DNA from: Aneurinibacillus danicus
Lineage (GTDB): Bacteria > Bacillota > Bacilli > Aneurinibacillales > Aneurinibacillaceae
NCBI RefSeq assembly: GCF_007991215.1
Contig: NZ_BJXX01000084.1
Location: forward strand, 1 to 57,209
Reading direction: 5' to 3'
DNA length: 57,209 bases
Position numbers and translations under genes: made by a program. The notes beneath the pieces are model-generated. The model was not told the DNA's origin. It saw only the letters and a program-made list of their open reading frames with translations, and searched no databases. Position 1 is the stretch's first letter. Each line of letters begins with the position of its first letter. Below are positions 48,135 through 56,626 of this stretch, piece by piece.

Positions 48135-48386
48135 ATGAAATCAACCGGCATCGTAAGAAAAGTAGATGAATTAGGTCGCGTCGTTATTCCAATTGAACTC
48201 CGTCGCACATTAGGAATCGGGGAAAAAGACGCGTTGGAAATTTACGTTGATGGCGAGCGCATCATGCTGAAGAAATACGAACCTGCATGCATCTTCTGCG
48301 GCAGCACAGAAGATACTGTAACATACAAAGGTAAAATTATCTGTGGACCTTGCCTGTCCGAAATGCCTGTTACGCAAAAAGCGTAA
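48135..48386 (+). CDS. abrB: Transition-state regulator AbrB
   Basis: Represses stationary-phase and biofilm genes during growth. The 83-residue protein has the swapped-hairpin DNA-binding domain (1-50, VRKVDELGRVVIPIELRRTLGI). Instead of the B. subtilis-type C-terminal helix it ends in a short region with two cysteine pairs, CIFC (about 52-55) and CGPC (about 71-74), which looks like a small zinc ribbon. The ATG at 48135 follows AGGAG. One of only two plus-strand genes here. Confidence 0.95.
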   Translation: MKSTGIVRKVDELGRVVIPIELRRTLGIGEKDALEIYVDGERIMLKKYEPACIFCGSTEDTVTYKGKIICGPCLSEMPVTQKA

Positions 48387-48402
48387 TAGCACTATATACA
48401 AA

Positions 48403-48440
48403 CAAATAAGTTTCCCCGGGGGACCGGGGAAACTTATTTG
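48403..48440. terminator. Bidirectional terminator between abrB and rsmI
   Basis: A perfect 17-bp stem beginning CAAATAAGTTTCCCCGG with a 4-nt loop (48403-48440). It serves abrB on the plus strand. On the minus strand the rsmI stop codon (48436..48434) lies inside one arm, so it also ends the rsmI message. Confidence 0.85.
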
Positions 48441-49315
48441 TCGTGCTGATGATATTCGTTGTACACTTCCCGCTTTGGAAGCCCGCGCTCTTCCGCAGTT
48501 TGTTTTAGCGCTTCTTTTTTGTTTAATCCCTTCTCTATATGAACATTTACGTGAGCAGTAATGTCCAGACCCTGCCACCAGCTCTCCGCTTCGGTTTCTC
48601 CTTCCCCTGTATTTCCTTCGACAATCAGGGTAAATTCACCCCGTATTTCTGCCTGCCCTTCTAAGAAATCCCGTACATCGCTGATATTTCCTCGAATGAA
48701 TTCTTCGTAGCGCTTGGTCAACTCTCTTCCCAATGCCACTTTCCTGTCACCCAACACTTCCTGTATTTCCTGTAGCGTCCTGGCAATTCGGTGTGGAGAT
48801 TCGTAAAAAATAAGCGTTTCAGGATACGGACGCAGGCGGTCAAGCTCTTCACGCCTCTCTTTTTTGTCACGGGGCAGGAACCCGCGAAAAACGAACCGAT
48901 CCGTTGGCAGACCGGAAACAATCAAAGCCGAAAGCCCTGCGTTAGCGCCGGGTATCGGGATGATTGGTATAGATTCTTCAGCAGCATCACGCACCAGTTC
49001 CTGTCCGGGGTCCGAGATGGCAGGAAGACCCGCATCGCTAACCAGCGCCACCGACTTTCCTTCCTTTAATAACCGAATAATCTCCGGTCCACTCGCGGTT
49101 TTATTATGCTCATGGTAGCTGATTAGCCTTGTCTCAATCTGAAAGTGGGTCAGCAGCTTACGCGTCTGCCGTGTATCCTCGGCGGCAATGATATCTACTT
49201 CCTGCAGCGTACGAATGGCCCGGACTGTCATATCGTCCAGATTGCCAATCGGCGTTGCAACAAGATACAGCTTGCCCCCCTCTTCCCCGGAAACAAAGCT
49301 TTTCTGAATAAACAT
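48434..49315 (-). CDS. rsmI: 16S rRNA 2'-O-ribose C1402 methyltransferase RsmI
   Basis: SAM-dependent methylation of C1402 near the decoding centre. The 293-residue protein belongs to the tetrapyrrole-methylase fold with ATPIGNLDDMT (about 20-30), EDTRQTRKLL and IPGANAGLSAL. The ATG at 49315 follows GGAGGAG; longer frames are open but lack a site. One base separates it from trmN6. Confidence 0.95.
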   Translation of the reverse strand: MFIQKSFVSGEEGGKLYLVATPIGNLDDMTVRAIRTLQEVDIIAAEDTRQTRKLLTHFQIETRLISYHEHNKTASGPEIIRLLKEGKSVALVSDAGLPAISDPGQELVRDAAEESIPIIPIPGANAGLSALIVSGLPTDRFVFRGFLPRDKKERREELDRLRPYPETLIFYESPHRIARTLQEIQEVLGDRKVALGRELTKRYEEFIRGNISDVRDFLEGQAEIRGEFTLIVEGNTGEGETEAESWWQGLDITAHVNVHIEKGLNKKEALKQTAEERGLPKREVYNEYHQHDK

Positions 49316-49316
49316 A

Positions 49317-50072
49317 CTACTCCTCCGTCCTGTCACCATAATAAATCGAATAAATCTCGTCACAGTATGTCCCGTCTTCTTTATACACAATCAACGGCGG
49401 AAGCACACGCAAATCCGGTTTTCCATCCCGAATCCCTTCAATTAATACCATGTTCGCTTCCGCCTCCGCTTTCGGATAGACAAGGCGCATACGCTTCGGT
49501 TCAATTCTGTACTTGCGCATAATCGCAATCAAGTCTCCCAGACGGCCTGAGCGATGCACGTACGCTACCTTTCCCCCGGTACGGACGAGGCGGCTGCTCG
49601 CCTGAATCACCTCTTCAAGCGTGAGCAGGATTTCATGCCTTGCAATAGCGACATGACTACTTTTGTTTTTTTCACCGCCGATCACCGGCATGTACGGCGG
49701 ATTGCACGTCAGTGCATCGTATCCACCGTTGCCCAGGAATTTATACGCTTCCTTTACATCACCATGATATATTGAAATCCGATTTTTCAGCCCATTCAAT
49801 TCGACATTGCGCTTCGCCATATCGTACAAACGCTCTTGAATCTCCACTGCATCAATCGGACATTCCGTCCTTGCGCTCAGCAGGAGGGGAATCACACCGT
49901 TCCCTGTACACAAATCGACGATGCGCCCACGTTTTAACGGTAAAGAAGCGAAGCGGGCCAGGAGCACCGCATCAAGGGAAAAGCAGAACACCTCTTTGCT
50001 TTGGATAATCTTCATCTCATTCGTTAGTAAATCGTCAATCCGCTCATCCGGATACAGCTTGACGTTCTCCAT
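49317..50072 (-). CDS. yabB: tRNA1(Val) adenine-37 N6-methyltransferase family protein (YabB)
   Basis: A class I SAM methyltransferase related to TrmN6/YfiC. The 251-residue protein shows VDLCTGNGVIPLLLS (SAM motif, about 53-67) and the N6-adenine catalytic NPPYMP (about 122-127). I use the ATG at 50072, with AAGGA nearby; an upstream GTG would lie inside the yabA terminator. The tRNA substrate is inferred from the family. Confidence 0.92.
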   Translation of the reverse strand: MENVKLYPDERIDDLLTNEMKIIQSKEVFCFSLDAVLLARFASLPLKRGRIVDLCTGNGVIPLLLSARTECPIDAVEIQERLYDMAKRNVELNGLKNRISIYHGDVKEAYKFLGNGGYDALTCNPPYMPVIGGEKNKSSHVAIARHEILLTLEEVIQASSRLVRTGGKVAYVHRSGRLGDLIAIMRKYRIEPKRMRLVYPKAEAEANMVLIEGIRDGKPDLRVLPPLIVYKEDGTYCDEIYSIYYGDRTEE

Positions 50073-50094
50073 TCCTTTTTCTCGTTCCTTTCGC

Positions 50095-50124
50095 AAAAAA
50101 CGACCCGTACGAGACACGGGTCGT
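50095..50124 (-). terminator. yabA terminator
   Basis: Minus-strand stem ACGACCCGT / ACGGGTCGT with a 7-nt loop followed by TTTTTT, 5 bp past the yabA stop. Confidence 0.9.
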
Positions 50125-50129
50125 TGTTG

Positions 50130-50504
50130 TTATCCCTGTTTATTTAGAAATGCGAGGCAAAACAAGCAATCTCCGTCCGTGCGCAGACTGCCGTAATGCA
50201 CGTTGCAAATATGGAAACCTTCCTGGTATAACCGGGCGAGATTATCATATCCTTCCCCGACAACCGTCCGTTTCTGCTTGTCTTTCTTTGTTTTTATGAC
50301 GCTGCTCTGACGCTTTTCCTTCTTTTCTAATTCCGTTTCGCGCTGCTGCAGCCGTTCCCTAAGGTGTTGATTCTCAATGAAGAGATTTTTATTTTCTTCC
50401 ATAAGCGTAAGCATCGCGTTCTTCAGATGGCCGATTTCTTCATATAATACACCGACCTTCTCTTCAATTAAAGCGAGCTGGTGAAACATGCTTTGCTTGT
50501 TCAC
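50130..50504 (-). CDS. yabA: Replication initiation control protein YabA
   Basis: Negative regulator of DNA replication initiation that bridges DnaA and DnaN. The 124-residue protein has an N-terminal leucine-rich coiled coil (about 1-62), a basic linker and a C-terminal zinc domain (HICNVHYG and CLFC). The GTG at 50504 follows GAGGTG by 6 nt and gives [14 protein letters not shown] three codons upstream overlaps that site. Confidence 0.93.
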   Translation of the reverse strand: MNKQSMFHQLALIEEKVGVLYEEIGHLKNAMLTLMEENKNLFIENQHLRERLQQRETELEKKEKRQSSVIKTKKDKQKRTVVGEGYDNLARLYQEGFHICNVHYGSLRTDGDCLFCLAFLNKQG

Positions 50505-50528
50505 TATCCCCACCTCAGTTATTCACTA

Positions 50529-51338
50529 CTACACTTTCTCCACTACGCTGATCTCATCAAGAGGCAGCTCCATAATTCTCTCTGCTTCATACAGGTTCAC
50601 CTGGACTTTGCGCTCTAAAATGTTAAGCCCCACGACTCGTCCGTATCCCATTACCGTCGCCACTTCTTTGCCAACATTCGGCAGCTCGTCCTTAGCGCTC
50701 TCATAGTTATCGTTTTCATATTTCAAACAGCACATCAGACGGCCGCACAAACCGGAAATTTTGGCCGGGTTAAGCGACAAGTTCTGGTCTTTTGCCATTT
50801 TAATGGATACGGGTTCAAAATCGCCGAGAAAGGTAGAGCAGCAGAGAATACGGCCGCAGGGACCGATGCCGCCAAGCATCTTTGCCTCATCTCGAACACC
50901 AATCTGACGCAGCTCGATACGCGTACGGAAGATTGCTGCCAAATCTTTGACCAATTCACGGAAGTCCACACGTCCATCCGCCGTGAAGTAGAAAATAATT
51001 TTATTTTTATCGAAAGTGTATTCCACATCAACCAGCTTCATATCCAACTTATGAGCCGCAACCTTCTCCTGGCAAATTCCAAAAGCCTCTTCGGCCAATC
51101 TCCGGTTCTCTTCCACCTGAAGGCGATCCTGCTCATCAGCGATGCGCAGCACCTTCTTCAGCGGCAGTACGACATCATTCTCGTCCACCTGCTTACGGCC
51201 AATGACAACCTGTCCGTATTCCACACCACGCGCAGTTTCTACAATAACGTGGTCGTGATTTTCAATCGGAAGTTCATCCGGATCAAAGTAATATATCTTT
51301 CCCGCTTTTTTAAAACGGACACCTACAACATCAAACAA
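50529..51338 (-). CDS. ricT: Regulatory iron-sulfur-containing complex subunit RicT (YaaT)
   Basis: Part of the RicA-RicF-RicT complex, which affects RNase Y-dependent mRNA maturation and the Spo0F phosphorelay. The 269-residue PSP1-family protein has the cysteine clusters GPCGRILCCST and GLCGRLMCCLKYEN that bind iron-sulfur clusters in B. subtilis. The TTG at 51338 follows AGGAGGG by 8 nt and gives MFDVVGVRFKKAGKIYYF, matching the family start. Confidence 0.95.
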   Translation of the reverse strand: MFDVVGVRFKKAGKIYYFDPDELPIENHDHVIVETARGVEYGQVVIGRKQVDENDVVLPLKKVLRIADEQDRLQVEENRRLAEEAFGICQEKVAAHKLDMKLVDVEYTFDKNKIIFYFTADGRVDFRELVKDLAAIFRTRIELRQIGVRDEAKMLGGIGPCGRILCCSTFLGDFEPVSIKMAKDQNLSLNPAKISGLCGRLMCCLKYENDNYESAKDELPNVGKEVATVMGYGRVVGLNILERKVQVNLYEAERIMELPLDEISVVEKV

Positions 51339-51342
51339 AGTG

Positions 51343-52320
51343 TTATCCCTCCTGCAGACGAAGCACCATATCTTCCAAGGATAACTGCAGGTTCGCATAA
51401 TGCGTGAGCCTGTTTTTCGTTACCAGGATTGTTCCCATTCCTTCCACAAGTCTGCGCTGACTGATACGCAATGCCTGTTTCTGAATGGGCTCCATCTGAT
51501 CATTATTCGTAATCTGGGATTCTTGTCCCAGCAAAAAAAGCAATAAATCACGGAACCAGAGCAGCAACAAGTCAAGAAACAGGTCGATTTTGTCAGGGTC
51601 CTTCTCCTGCTTGAGAAGTTTATCATGAATGGTAACGAGGGCATATGTGCCCCGCTCCATGATATCTTCACTTAATTGTATCACTAGGCTTCTCATCTGC
51701 GCAAACGATTCTGTCTGGCATAATGTACGCGCCTCTTCCAGGTCATGGGCAATCTGAGCCGCCGCTCTGGCCAACCCCGGTCTTACTCCTTCCTGCTCAA
51801 GCTGCTTCGTGATCGCTTCGGGTGAGGGCGCATTGAACGAAATAATTTGGCAACGGGAAAGAATGGTGGGAAGAAGGCCATGAATGTTGCTGGTGAGCAG
51901 AATGGCAACGACTCCTGCAGGAGGCTCTTCCAAGAATTTCAGCAGTGCGTTGGTCGCTTCCTGGTTCATCTTGTCGGCTTCTTCCATAATATATACCTTA
52001 TGGTTGGACTCTGCCGCACGGTAAGAGAATTTCTTCTGCAAATCCTTAATCTGTTCCTTACGAATTATGTTCCTTTCCGGCTGAACCCAATGTACATCCA
52101 GATGGTTCCCTTCTTCAATCAGTCGACAGTTCTTGCATTCTCCGCAGCTATCACCGTCCTGCCGCAGACAGAAGATAGCCTCGGTCAAATGCTTCGCCAT
52201 TTTCTTTTTTCCGGCTCCCTTTGGACCAGAAAATAAGTATGCATGCGATAGACGGTTGTGCTTTATGCTGCGGTGCAACAGTTCGGCGGCCTGCTTCTGT
52301 GCCGAGAACTCACTCCACAT
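51343..52320 (-). CDS. holB: DNA polymerase III subunit delta'
   Basis: Clamp-loader subunit. The 325-residue AAA+ protein shows HAYLFSGPKGAGK (about 26-38), the zinc site CxxxxxxxCxxCxxC in CLRQDGDSCGECKNC, ALLKFLEEPP and SRCQ. ATG at 52320 (used) matches the family start; a GTG five codons upstream is possible. Four bases separate it from ricT, and it follows yaaR. Confidence 0.95.
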   Translation of the reverse strand: MWSEFSAQKQAAELLHRSIKHNRLSHAYLFSGPKGAGKKKMAKHLTEAIFCLRQDGDSCGECKNCRLIEEGNHLDVHWVQPERNIIRKEQIKDLQKKFSYRAAESNHKVYIMEEADKMNQEATNALLKFLEEPPAGVVAILLTSNIHGLLPTILSRCQIISFNAPSPEAITKQLEQEGVRPGLARAAAQIAHDLEEARTLCQTESFAQMRSLVIQLSEDIMERGTYALVTIHDKLLKQEKDPDKIDLFLDLLLLWFRDLLLFLLGQESQITNNDQMEPIQKQALRISQRRLVEGMGTILVTKNRLTHYANLQLSLEDMVLRLQEG

Positions 52321-52353
52321 AGTATTAATCCACACTTCTTTCGCTTCGATTTC

Positions 52354-52797
52354 CTACATGTACATATTAATCAACAAGCCCCGGATTTCACCGACTGCAT
52401 CAAGAATGTTAATGCCCTTCTGCTCTTTCTTAAGTACGGCATCCGTGACTTCCGTAAGCTTTTTGTCCACTTCCGTAATGATTTTGTATATTTTGCTGCG
52501 TCCACGGCGGCTAAAGCCGTGCCGTTCTTCCAGGGCAACGCCGTTCTTGACGGCTTCTTCCATGAAGTTCTTTACAAGCGCCTTATATTCTTTTAAATCT
52601 TTAATCGTGCGGGATTTGGCAAGCCTTTCACCCTGCATATCAATTCGCTCAATGAGCTTGTTGAACTTCTCAACATCGAGCTGCTGACTACGATTTTGCA
52701 TGATCTCGTCAAAATCAACATAATACTGGGGGAGCACCTTCTGCTTTGGCTCTATTCCCAGCGTTTTATCGATCGGCATATTTTCTCCAATTCGCAT
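52354..52797 (-). CDS. yaaR: YaaR family protein (DUF327)
   Basis: A conserved Firmicutes protein of unknown function, 147 residues and mostly alpha-helical, with the family words KSRTIKDLKEYK, ERHGFSRRGRSKIYKI and ILDAVGEIRGLLIN. The ATG at 52797 follows AAAGGGTGG. Its usual upstream neighbour yaaQ (darA) is missing: only 104 bp separate it from tmk. Confidence 0.92.
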   Translation of the reverse strand: MRIGENMPIDKTLGIEPKQKVLPQYYVDFDEIMQNRSQQLDVEKFNKLIERIDMQGERLAKSRTIKDLKEYKALVKNFMEEAVKNGVALEERHGFSRRGRSKIYKIITEVDKKLTEVTDAVLKKEQKGINILDAVGEIRGLLINMYM

Positions 52798-52901
52798 GGA
52801 AACCACCCTTTCCACTTTATTCCCCGTCCTCGTTCGCACGTTTACTACAAAAGTCGGCATTTTCCGGCTTCATTGTTATAAAAAGATAAGGATGGCTTCT
52901 A

Positions 52902-53540
52902 TCATCTGTTTGCGAGATAATTTAAAAAGTGTCCGCGTATCTCTTCTTGTATGCTTTCTATATCGCGCGCCGCATCGATTTTGACAATCCGTTCTTCATA
53001 TTCACGGCAAATGGCAGCGAATCCTTGCTTAACTTTCTCATGATATTCAGCCGGCTTGCTCTCAATACGGTCCGGTCCTTCATATACAGAAAAACGCTTT
53101 TCAAGCCGCTCCCGGCTAACTTCGGACGGCAAATCCAGAAAGTATGTTAAATCCGGTTGCAATCCGCCTGTGGCAAAGCGGTTAATATTTACGATTTCAT
53201 CAAGCGGGAGTTCCAGTCCATAACCCTGATACGCAATACTGGCGTCCACGAATCGATCGCATAGAACGATTTTGCCCTGAGCAAGCGCCGGAATGATCTT
53301 CTCACGAACATGCTGGGCACGCGAAGCAGCATACAGCAACACTTCGGTCTCCGGTTTCATCTTGCTGTTCTTCGGGTCAAGGAGAAGCTCCCGAATGCTG
53401 TCACTGATACTCGTACCGCCGGGTTCCCGGGTTAACAGGACAACATACCCCTTCTCCTGCAAAAACTCATATAACATTTTAATTTGGGTGGTCTTACCCG
53501 ACCCGTCAGTTCCTTCGAATGTGACAAAACAACCCCTCAA
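52902..53540 (-). CDS. tmk: Thymidylate kinase
   Basis: Phosphorylates dTMP to dTDP. The 212-residue protein has the P-loop EGTDGSGKTTQ (9-19), the DRF motif in CDRFVDASIAYQG and the LID region EKRFSVYEGPDR. The start is TTG at 53540 behind GGGAGG (9 nt). First gene of tmk-yaaR-holB-ricT-yabA. Confidence 0.96.
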   Translation of the reverse strand: MRGCFVTFEGTDGSGKTTQIKMLYEFLQEKGYVVLLTREPGGTSISDSIRELLLDPKNSKMKPETEVLLYAASRAQHVREKIIPALAQGKIVLCDRFVDASIAYQGYGLELPLDEIVNINRFATGGLQPDLTYFLDLPSEVSRERLEKRFSVYEGPDRIESKPAEYHEKVKQGFAAICREYEERIVKIDAARDIESIQEEIRGHFLNYLANR

Positions 53541-53616
53541 CGATGGAATCCTCCCTTATTTTCTGTGAAAATCACGAAGAAATAAGGAGAGAAAGAGGAA
53601 ATGAGATCCAGGGAAG

Positions 53617-53636
53617 AAAAAGGCGTTCGCCTTTTT
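53617..53636. terminator. yaaO terminator
   Basis: Palindrome AAAAAGGCGTTCGCCTTTTT, usable in both directions, 138 bp past the yaaO stop. The rest of 53541-53774 is non-coding, with purine-rich and pyrimidine-rich arms that pair only imperfectly; I see no clear tmk promoter in it. Confidence 0.75.
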
Positions 53637-53774
53637 CCCCTTGAAATCACCCCCTCGTTCGCTTCTCTCTTTTCCTTCGTACCTCAAAAGTCAACGCCCT
53701 TCCCTCAATTTTCATATCGGGGTTGCGGCTGAGAAGCCTTGGTGGTTCTATATGATGTTATCATAATCGAAAAA

Positions 53775-55265
53775 CTACGGACTGACCAGTACAAACATTT
53801 TATCCATCGTCTCATCGGAAGCGCCTTGAAAGTACCCACCCGCCCTTTGGATGCGTCGTATAGTTTCAATATGCTCATCCGTAATCTCTTCGCCCGGTGT
53901 AAGCAGCGGGATGCCGGGCGGATAAGGAATGACCATCTCAGCGCTATACCTGCCGACCGCATCTTTAAGCAGTACCTCCTCTTTGTCCCGATGAAATGCC
54001 TCCTGAAGTGGAATCACAGGAATAATAAAAGAAGCCTGTCTGGAAAATAACTCTGTAGATTGGGGACTGTAAGTCCGTGCTTCCCCCGTTCTTTTCTTCA
54101 GCTTTTGCATTTTTTCATCTGTTTCCTTAAGTATAGTCGCCACCTTCTTAATATGCGCCTCCTCAGTATTAATGGAAAACGCAAGCACTACGTTTTGCGT
54201 ATCAGCCATTTCTGCCACACAGCCTTTTTCCTCAAGCCACTCCAATAATTGGTAGCCTGTTACAGAAGTGATTGAAGACGTTAGCACCCATTTTAACGGA
54301 TCCCGGCTGTAAACCGGGCTGTTCTGAGGCTCGGATTCTTCATCCCATATGGAAAGCAGCTTTAACTCTTTCTTGAGTTTTGTTCTGTATCGCTCCAGAC
54401 AACGAATCGTCTCATGTAATTGTTCCCGTCCCCGCATAACAAGGTAGCGGCGCGCCACATCGAGGGAAGCCATTAATGGATAAGAAGGGCTGCTTGACTG
54501 TACCATGGCAAGCACCCTGGCAAGCTTGTCCCGTGGAATGAGCGGACCCTGTATATGTAGCATAGACGCCATCGTCATAGCGGTCAGCATTTTATGCGTA
54601 GATTGTATAACAAGATCCGCACCTGCCTGTAAAGCAGAAGGCGGTACACCGTCTGTCTGGCCAAAATGCGCACCATGTGCTTCATCTACTACAAGCGGAA
54701 GGCCTGCCTGGTGACACATCTCAGCCAGCGTCACGACATCCTGCCCCATACCATAATAGTTTGGATTCGTAATCCAGACCGCTTTCGCTTCCGGATGCCG
54801 GTCTATAGCTGCCCGCAACCATTCCGGATTTATTCCGGCAGCAACCCGTGTCGCAGGCTCAATTTCGGGCAGTATATACACAGGACATGCTCCAGCCAGA
54901 AGCAAGCCGTTAAATATTGATTTATGGGCGTTGCGCTGCACAAGAATGGTATCGCCCGGGCTGCATAATGTAAGCGCAGCAGCGAGATTGCCCGCCGTGG
55001 AACCGTTCACTAAAAAAAACGTATGTTCCGCTCCAAATGCATCAGCCGCCAGTGCCTGTGCCCTCGCAATCACACCTGTAGGATGATGCAAATCATCCAA
55101 TCCGTTTATTTCTGTTGCGTCTATTTTCAACACATTATAAAAGTGTGTACCTGCCTCCGCATCAAACACGCTTCCATCTTTATGTCCTGGTACATGAAGG
55201 GATAGCTTGTTATTTTGCTCATAAGTGCAGAGTGCTTCATAAAGCGGTGCTTCTCTATGATTCAA
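53775..55265 (-). CDS. yaaO: Orn/Lys/Arg decarboxylase family protein YaaO
   Basis: A fold-type I PLP enzyme related to arginine and lysine decarboxylases; substrate unproven. The 496-residue protein has the PLP lysine in STHKML, VDEAHGAHFG, the opening LHVPGHKDG and a C-terminal Orn/Lys/Arg decarboxylase domain. The TTG at 55265 follows AGAGGGGG by 8 nt. The frame stays open upstream through repeat copy 3, which is not coding. The region between the gin terminator and this start is mostly repeat, so the promoter may lie within it. Confidence 0.93.
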   Translation of the reverse strand: MNHREAPLYEALCTYEQNNKLSLHVPGHKDGSVFDAEAGTHFYNVLKIDATEINGLDDLHHPTGVIARAQALAADAFGAEHTFFLVNGSTAGNLAAALTLCSPGDTILVQRNAHKSIFNGLLLAGACPVYILPEIEPATRVAAGINPEWLRAAIDRHPEAKAVWITNPNYYGMGQDVVTLAEMCHQAGLPLVVDEAHGAHFGQTDGVPPSALQAGADLVIQSTHKMLTAMTMASMLHIQGPLIPRDKLARVLAMVQSSSPSYPLMASLDVARRYLVMRGREQLHETIRCLERYRTKLKKELKLLSIWDEESEPQNSPVYSRDPLKWVLTSSITSVTGYQLLEWLEEKGCVAEMADTQNVVLAFSINTEEAHIKKVATILKETDEKMQKLKKRTGEARTYSPQSTELFSRQASFIIPVIPLQEAFHRDKEEVLLKDAVGRYSAEMVIPYPPGIPLLTPGEEITDEHIETIRRIQRAGGYFQGASDETMDKMFVLVSP

Positions 55266-55301
55266 TGCAATGTCCCCCTCTGTTATTTCTCCTTCCCAAC
55301 C

Positions 55302-55471
55302 ATAAGAAAAACTCACGGGCGTTGCTAGTCTTTCCCTTCCTTCAGGCCACACGCTCCACACGAAAAAAGCAACGGTCGGCACGCCCCTTGCAAGTTTTTC
55401 CTAAATTACTAATGAAGGGAAAGTATATTTCGCTTTACAGTAGTAAAGCAAAATGCACTTTCCTATACCAT
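55302..55471 (-). repeat. Terminator-associated structured repeat, copy 3 (internal deletion)
   Basis: About 170 bp. It matches both ends of copies 1 and 2 but lacks about 99 bp corresponding to 28011-28109 of copy 2, including the inner stem. In the outer stem two substitutions remain paired as G-U on the minus strand but would be A-C mismatches on the plus strand. The small hairpin is retained with three non-Watson-Crick positions. It lies between the gin terminator and yaaO. Confidence 0.85.
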
Positions 55472-55501
55472 AAAAGAAACCCTTCTTGAAATCAAGAAGG
55501 G
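55472..55501 (-). terminator. gin terminator
   Basis: Minus-strand stem CCCTTCTTGA / TCAAGAAGGG followed by TTTCTTTT; it starts 1 bp past the gin stop. Repeat copy 3 starts at its T-rich tail. Confidence 0.85.
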
Positions 55502-55502
55502 C

Positions 55503-55691
55503 TCAGGCGTTTTGCCTCAACCAGATACGTCGCATCTGGCGAATGAAAAAACGATATTTATCCTCTGAAGCATCTGTGGCTACAATTTCTTGTTCACACT
55601 GCTGGCAAACAAACGAATCGAAAATGAAAATGCCCCTTGCTTCCTTGTTGCCGCATACGATGCAACTGCAGTTTTCCGGCTCCGTTTCCAT
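55503..55691 (-). CDS. csfB: Anti-sigma-G factor Gin (CsfB)
   Basis: Holds sigma-G inactive early in the forespore and sigma-E inactive late in the mother cell in B. subtilis. The 62-residue protein has two zinc pairs, CIVC and CQQC, then a basic aromatic tail. The ATG at 55691 follows GAAGGTGA. A sigma-F-type promoter lies at 55716-55744, as expected. Confidence 0.92.
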   Translation of the reverse strand: METEPENCSCIVCGNKEARGIFIFDSFVCQQCEQEIVATDASEDKYRFFIRQMRRIWLRQNA

Positions 55692-55715
55692 GGTATCACC
55701 TTCATTTTTTGATCC

Positions 55716-55744
55716 CATTCTTCCCTGTTTTTTTTATTTTATAC
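55716..55744 (-). promoter_or_regulatory. Sigma-F-type promoter of gin
   Basis: GTATA at 55744..55740, 14-nt A-rich spacer, GGGAAGAATG at 55725..55716. The -10 matches GGNRANANTR throughout. Confidence 0.7.
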
Positions 55745-55761
55745 ATGGCGAAGGCAAAATG

Positions 55762-56526
55762 TTAGAAAACACAACCATATCTTATATAACGATAACCAAT
55801 TGCCTCCATTTCTTCCGATTCATACAAATTATACGGATCGACAAGTACGCTTCTTCTCATTTTTGTCTTATGCACAGCCCATTCTTTTACCGGGATTCGC
55901 GAAAGTATTGGTTCAGAATCAAGAATGAGCAAGCCATACGTCCCTTCAAGCGCTTTCCATCTATCCTTGCATATTATTGTAGAGTTCCAGGGAACGAACG
56001 AAGCACCCGAAAATGGGACAAAAAGCTGAACATAACAATTACGGCTTTCCGCCTCCTCTATAACGTATCTGGTCAACCTGGACATTGTGTTTCCCCACAC
56101 CCCAAGCGATACAGGCTTACCTGATGCCGTTAGGTCGTTTGCCTGTAATAAAAAACCAGAGAAAATGTTTTGCTTTAGCCATTCCATTATCTCTTTTTCT
56201 TCCACCACTTGTTTCTGTTGTCCAATTTTCGGCTCTAATCCAAGAGCTCGCCTTACTGTAATATAATCGACCCCGTCTTCTTGACATTGACGGTACCATT
56301 CTTTTTCATTATAAGATCCTGTCAAAAGATATCTGTTGTAAAGTTTGCTTATTGTTTCCGCTTCCTTCACGGGCAGAGTAAGAATCGGCGCTCCCCATCC
56401 CTCCAATGAATGGCGCAGCCATCTTGCCTCCTTTTTCATCGGTTGATTTGTTCCCAGAATGACTCCCTTTTTCTCTTTTTCACCTATAAAAAAGACAAGA
56501 AAATTTCCTTCTACTGCATTATACAA
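55762..56526 (-). CDS. UDP-glucose/GDP-mannose dehydrogenase-like protein lacking the NAD domain
   Basis: A 254-residue protein that resembles the second half of nucleotide-sugar dehydrogenases: a last Rossmann strand (GVILGT, 21-26), the central helical part ending LGLEPKIG (95-102), a UDP-binding-like domain (SGKPVSLGVWG) and the tail DPYNLYESEEMEAIGYRY. The N-terminal NAD-binding half and the catalytic GGSCFPKD-type cysteine motif are not visible. The TTG at 56526 follows GGAGGG by 6 nt, so it is probably still translated. The family call is recall, not a search; a degraded gene is possible. Confidence 0.6.
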   Translation of the reverse strand: MYNAVEGNFLVFFIGEKEKKGVILGTNQPMKKEARWLRHSLEGWGAPILTLPVKEAETISKLYNRYLLTGSYNEKEWYRQCQEDGVDYITVRRALGLEPKIGQQKQVVEEKEIMEWLKQNIFSGFLLQANDLTASGKPVSLGVWGNTMSRLTRYVIEEAESRNCYVQLFVPFSGASFVPWNSTIICKDRWKALEGTYGLLILDSEPILSRIPVKEWAVHKTKMRRSVLVDPYNLYESEEMEAIGYRYIRYGCVF

Positions 56527-56626
56527 AATTCTCCCTCCGATTCCGATAAAGGCAATAATGGACCATCTTATTTTTAAAAAATAATAAATTGGGCTTGATA
56601 AAATTTCCTTAAAAGAGGTTCGAAAG

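Noticed and set aside
55266-55382. N-terminal extension of yaaO across repeat copy 3
   Set aside because: A TTG with a strong ribosome binding site at 55265 gives the family-typical N-terminus; the extension is translated repeat.
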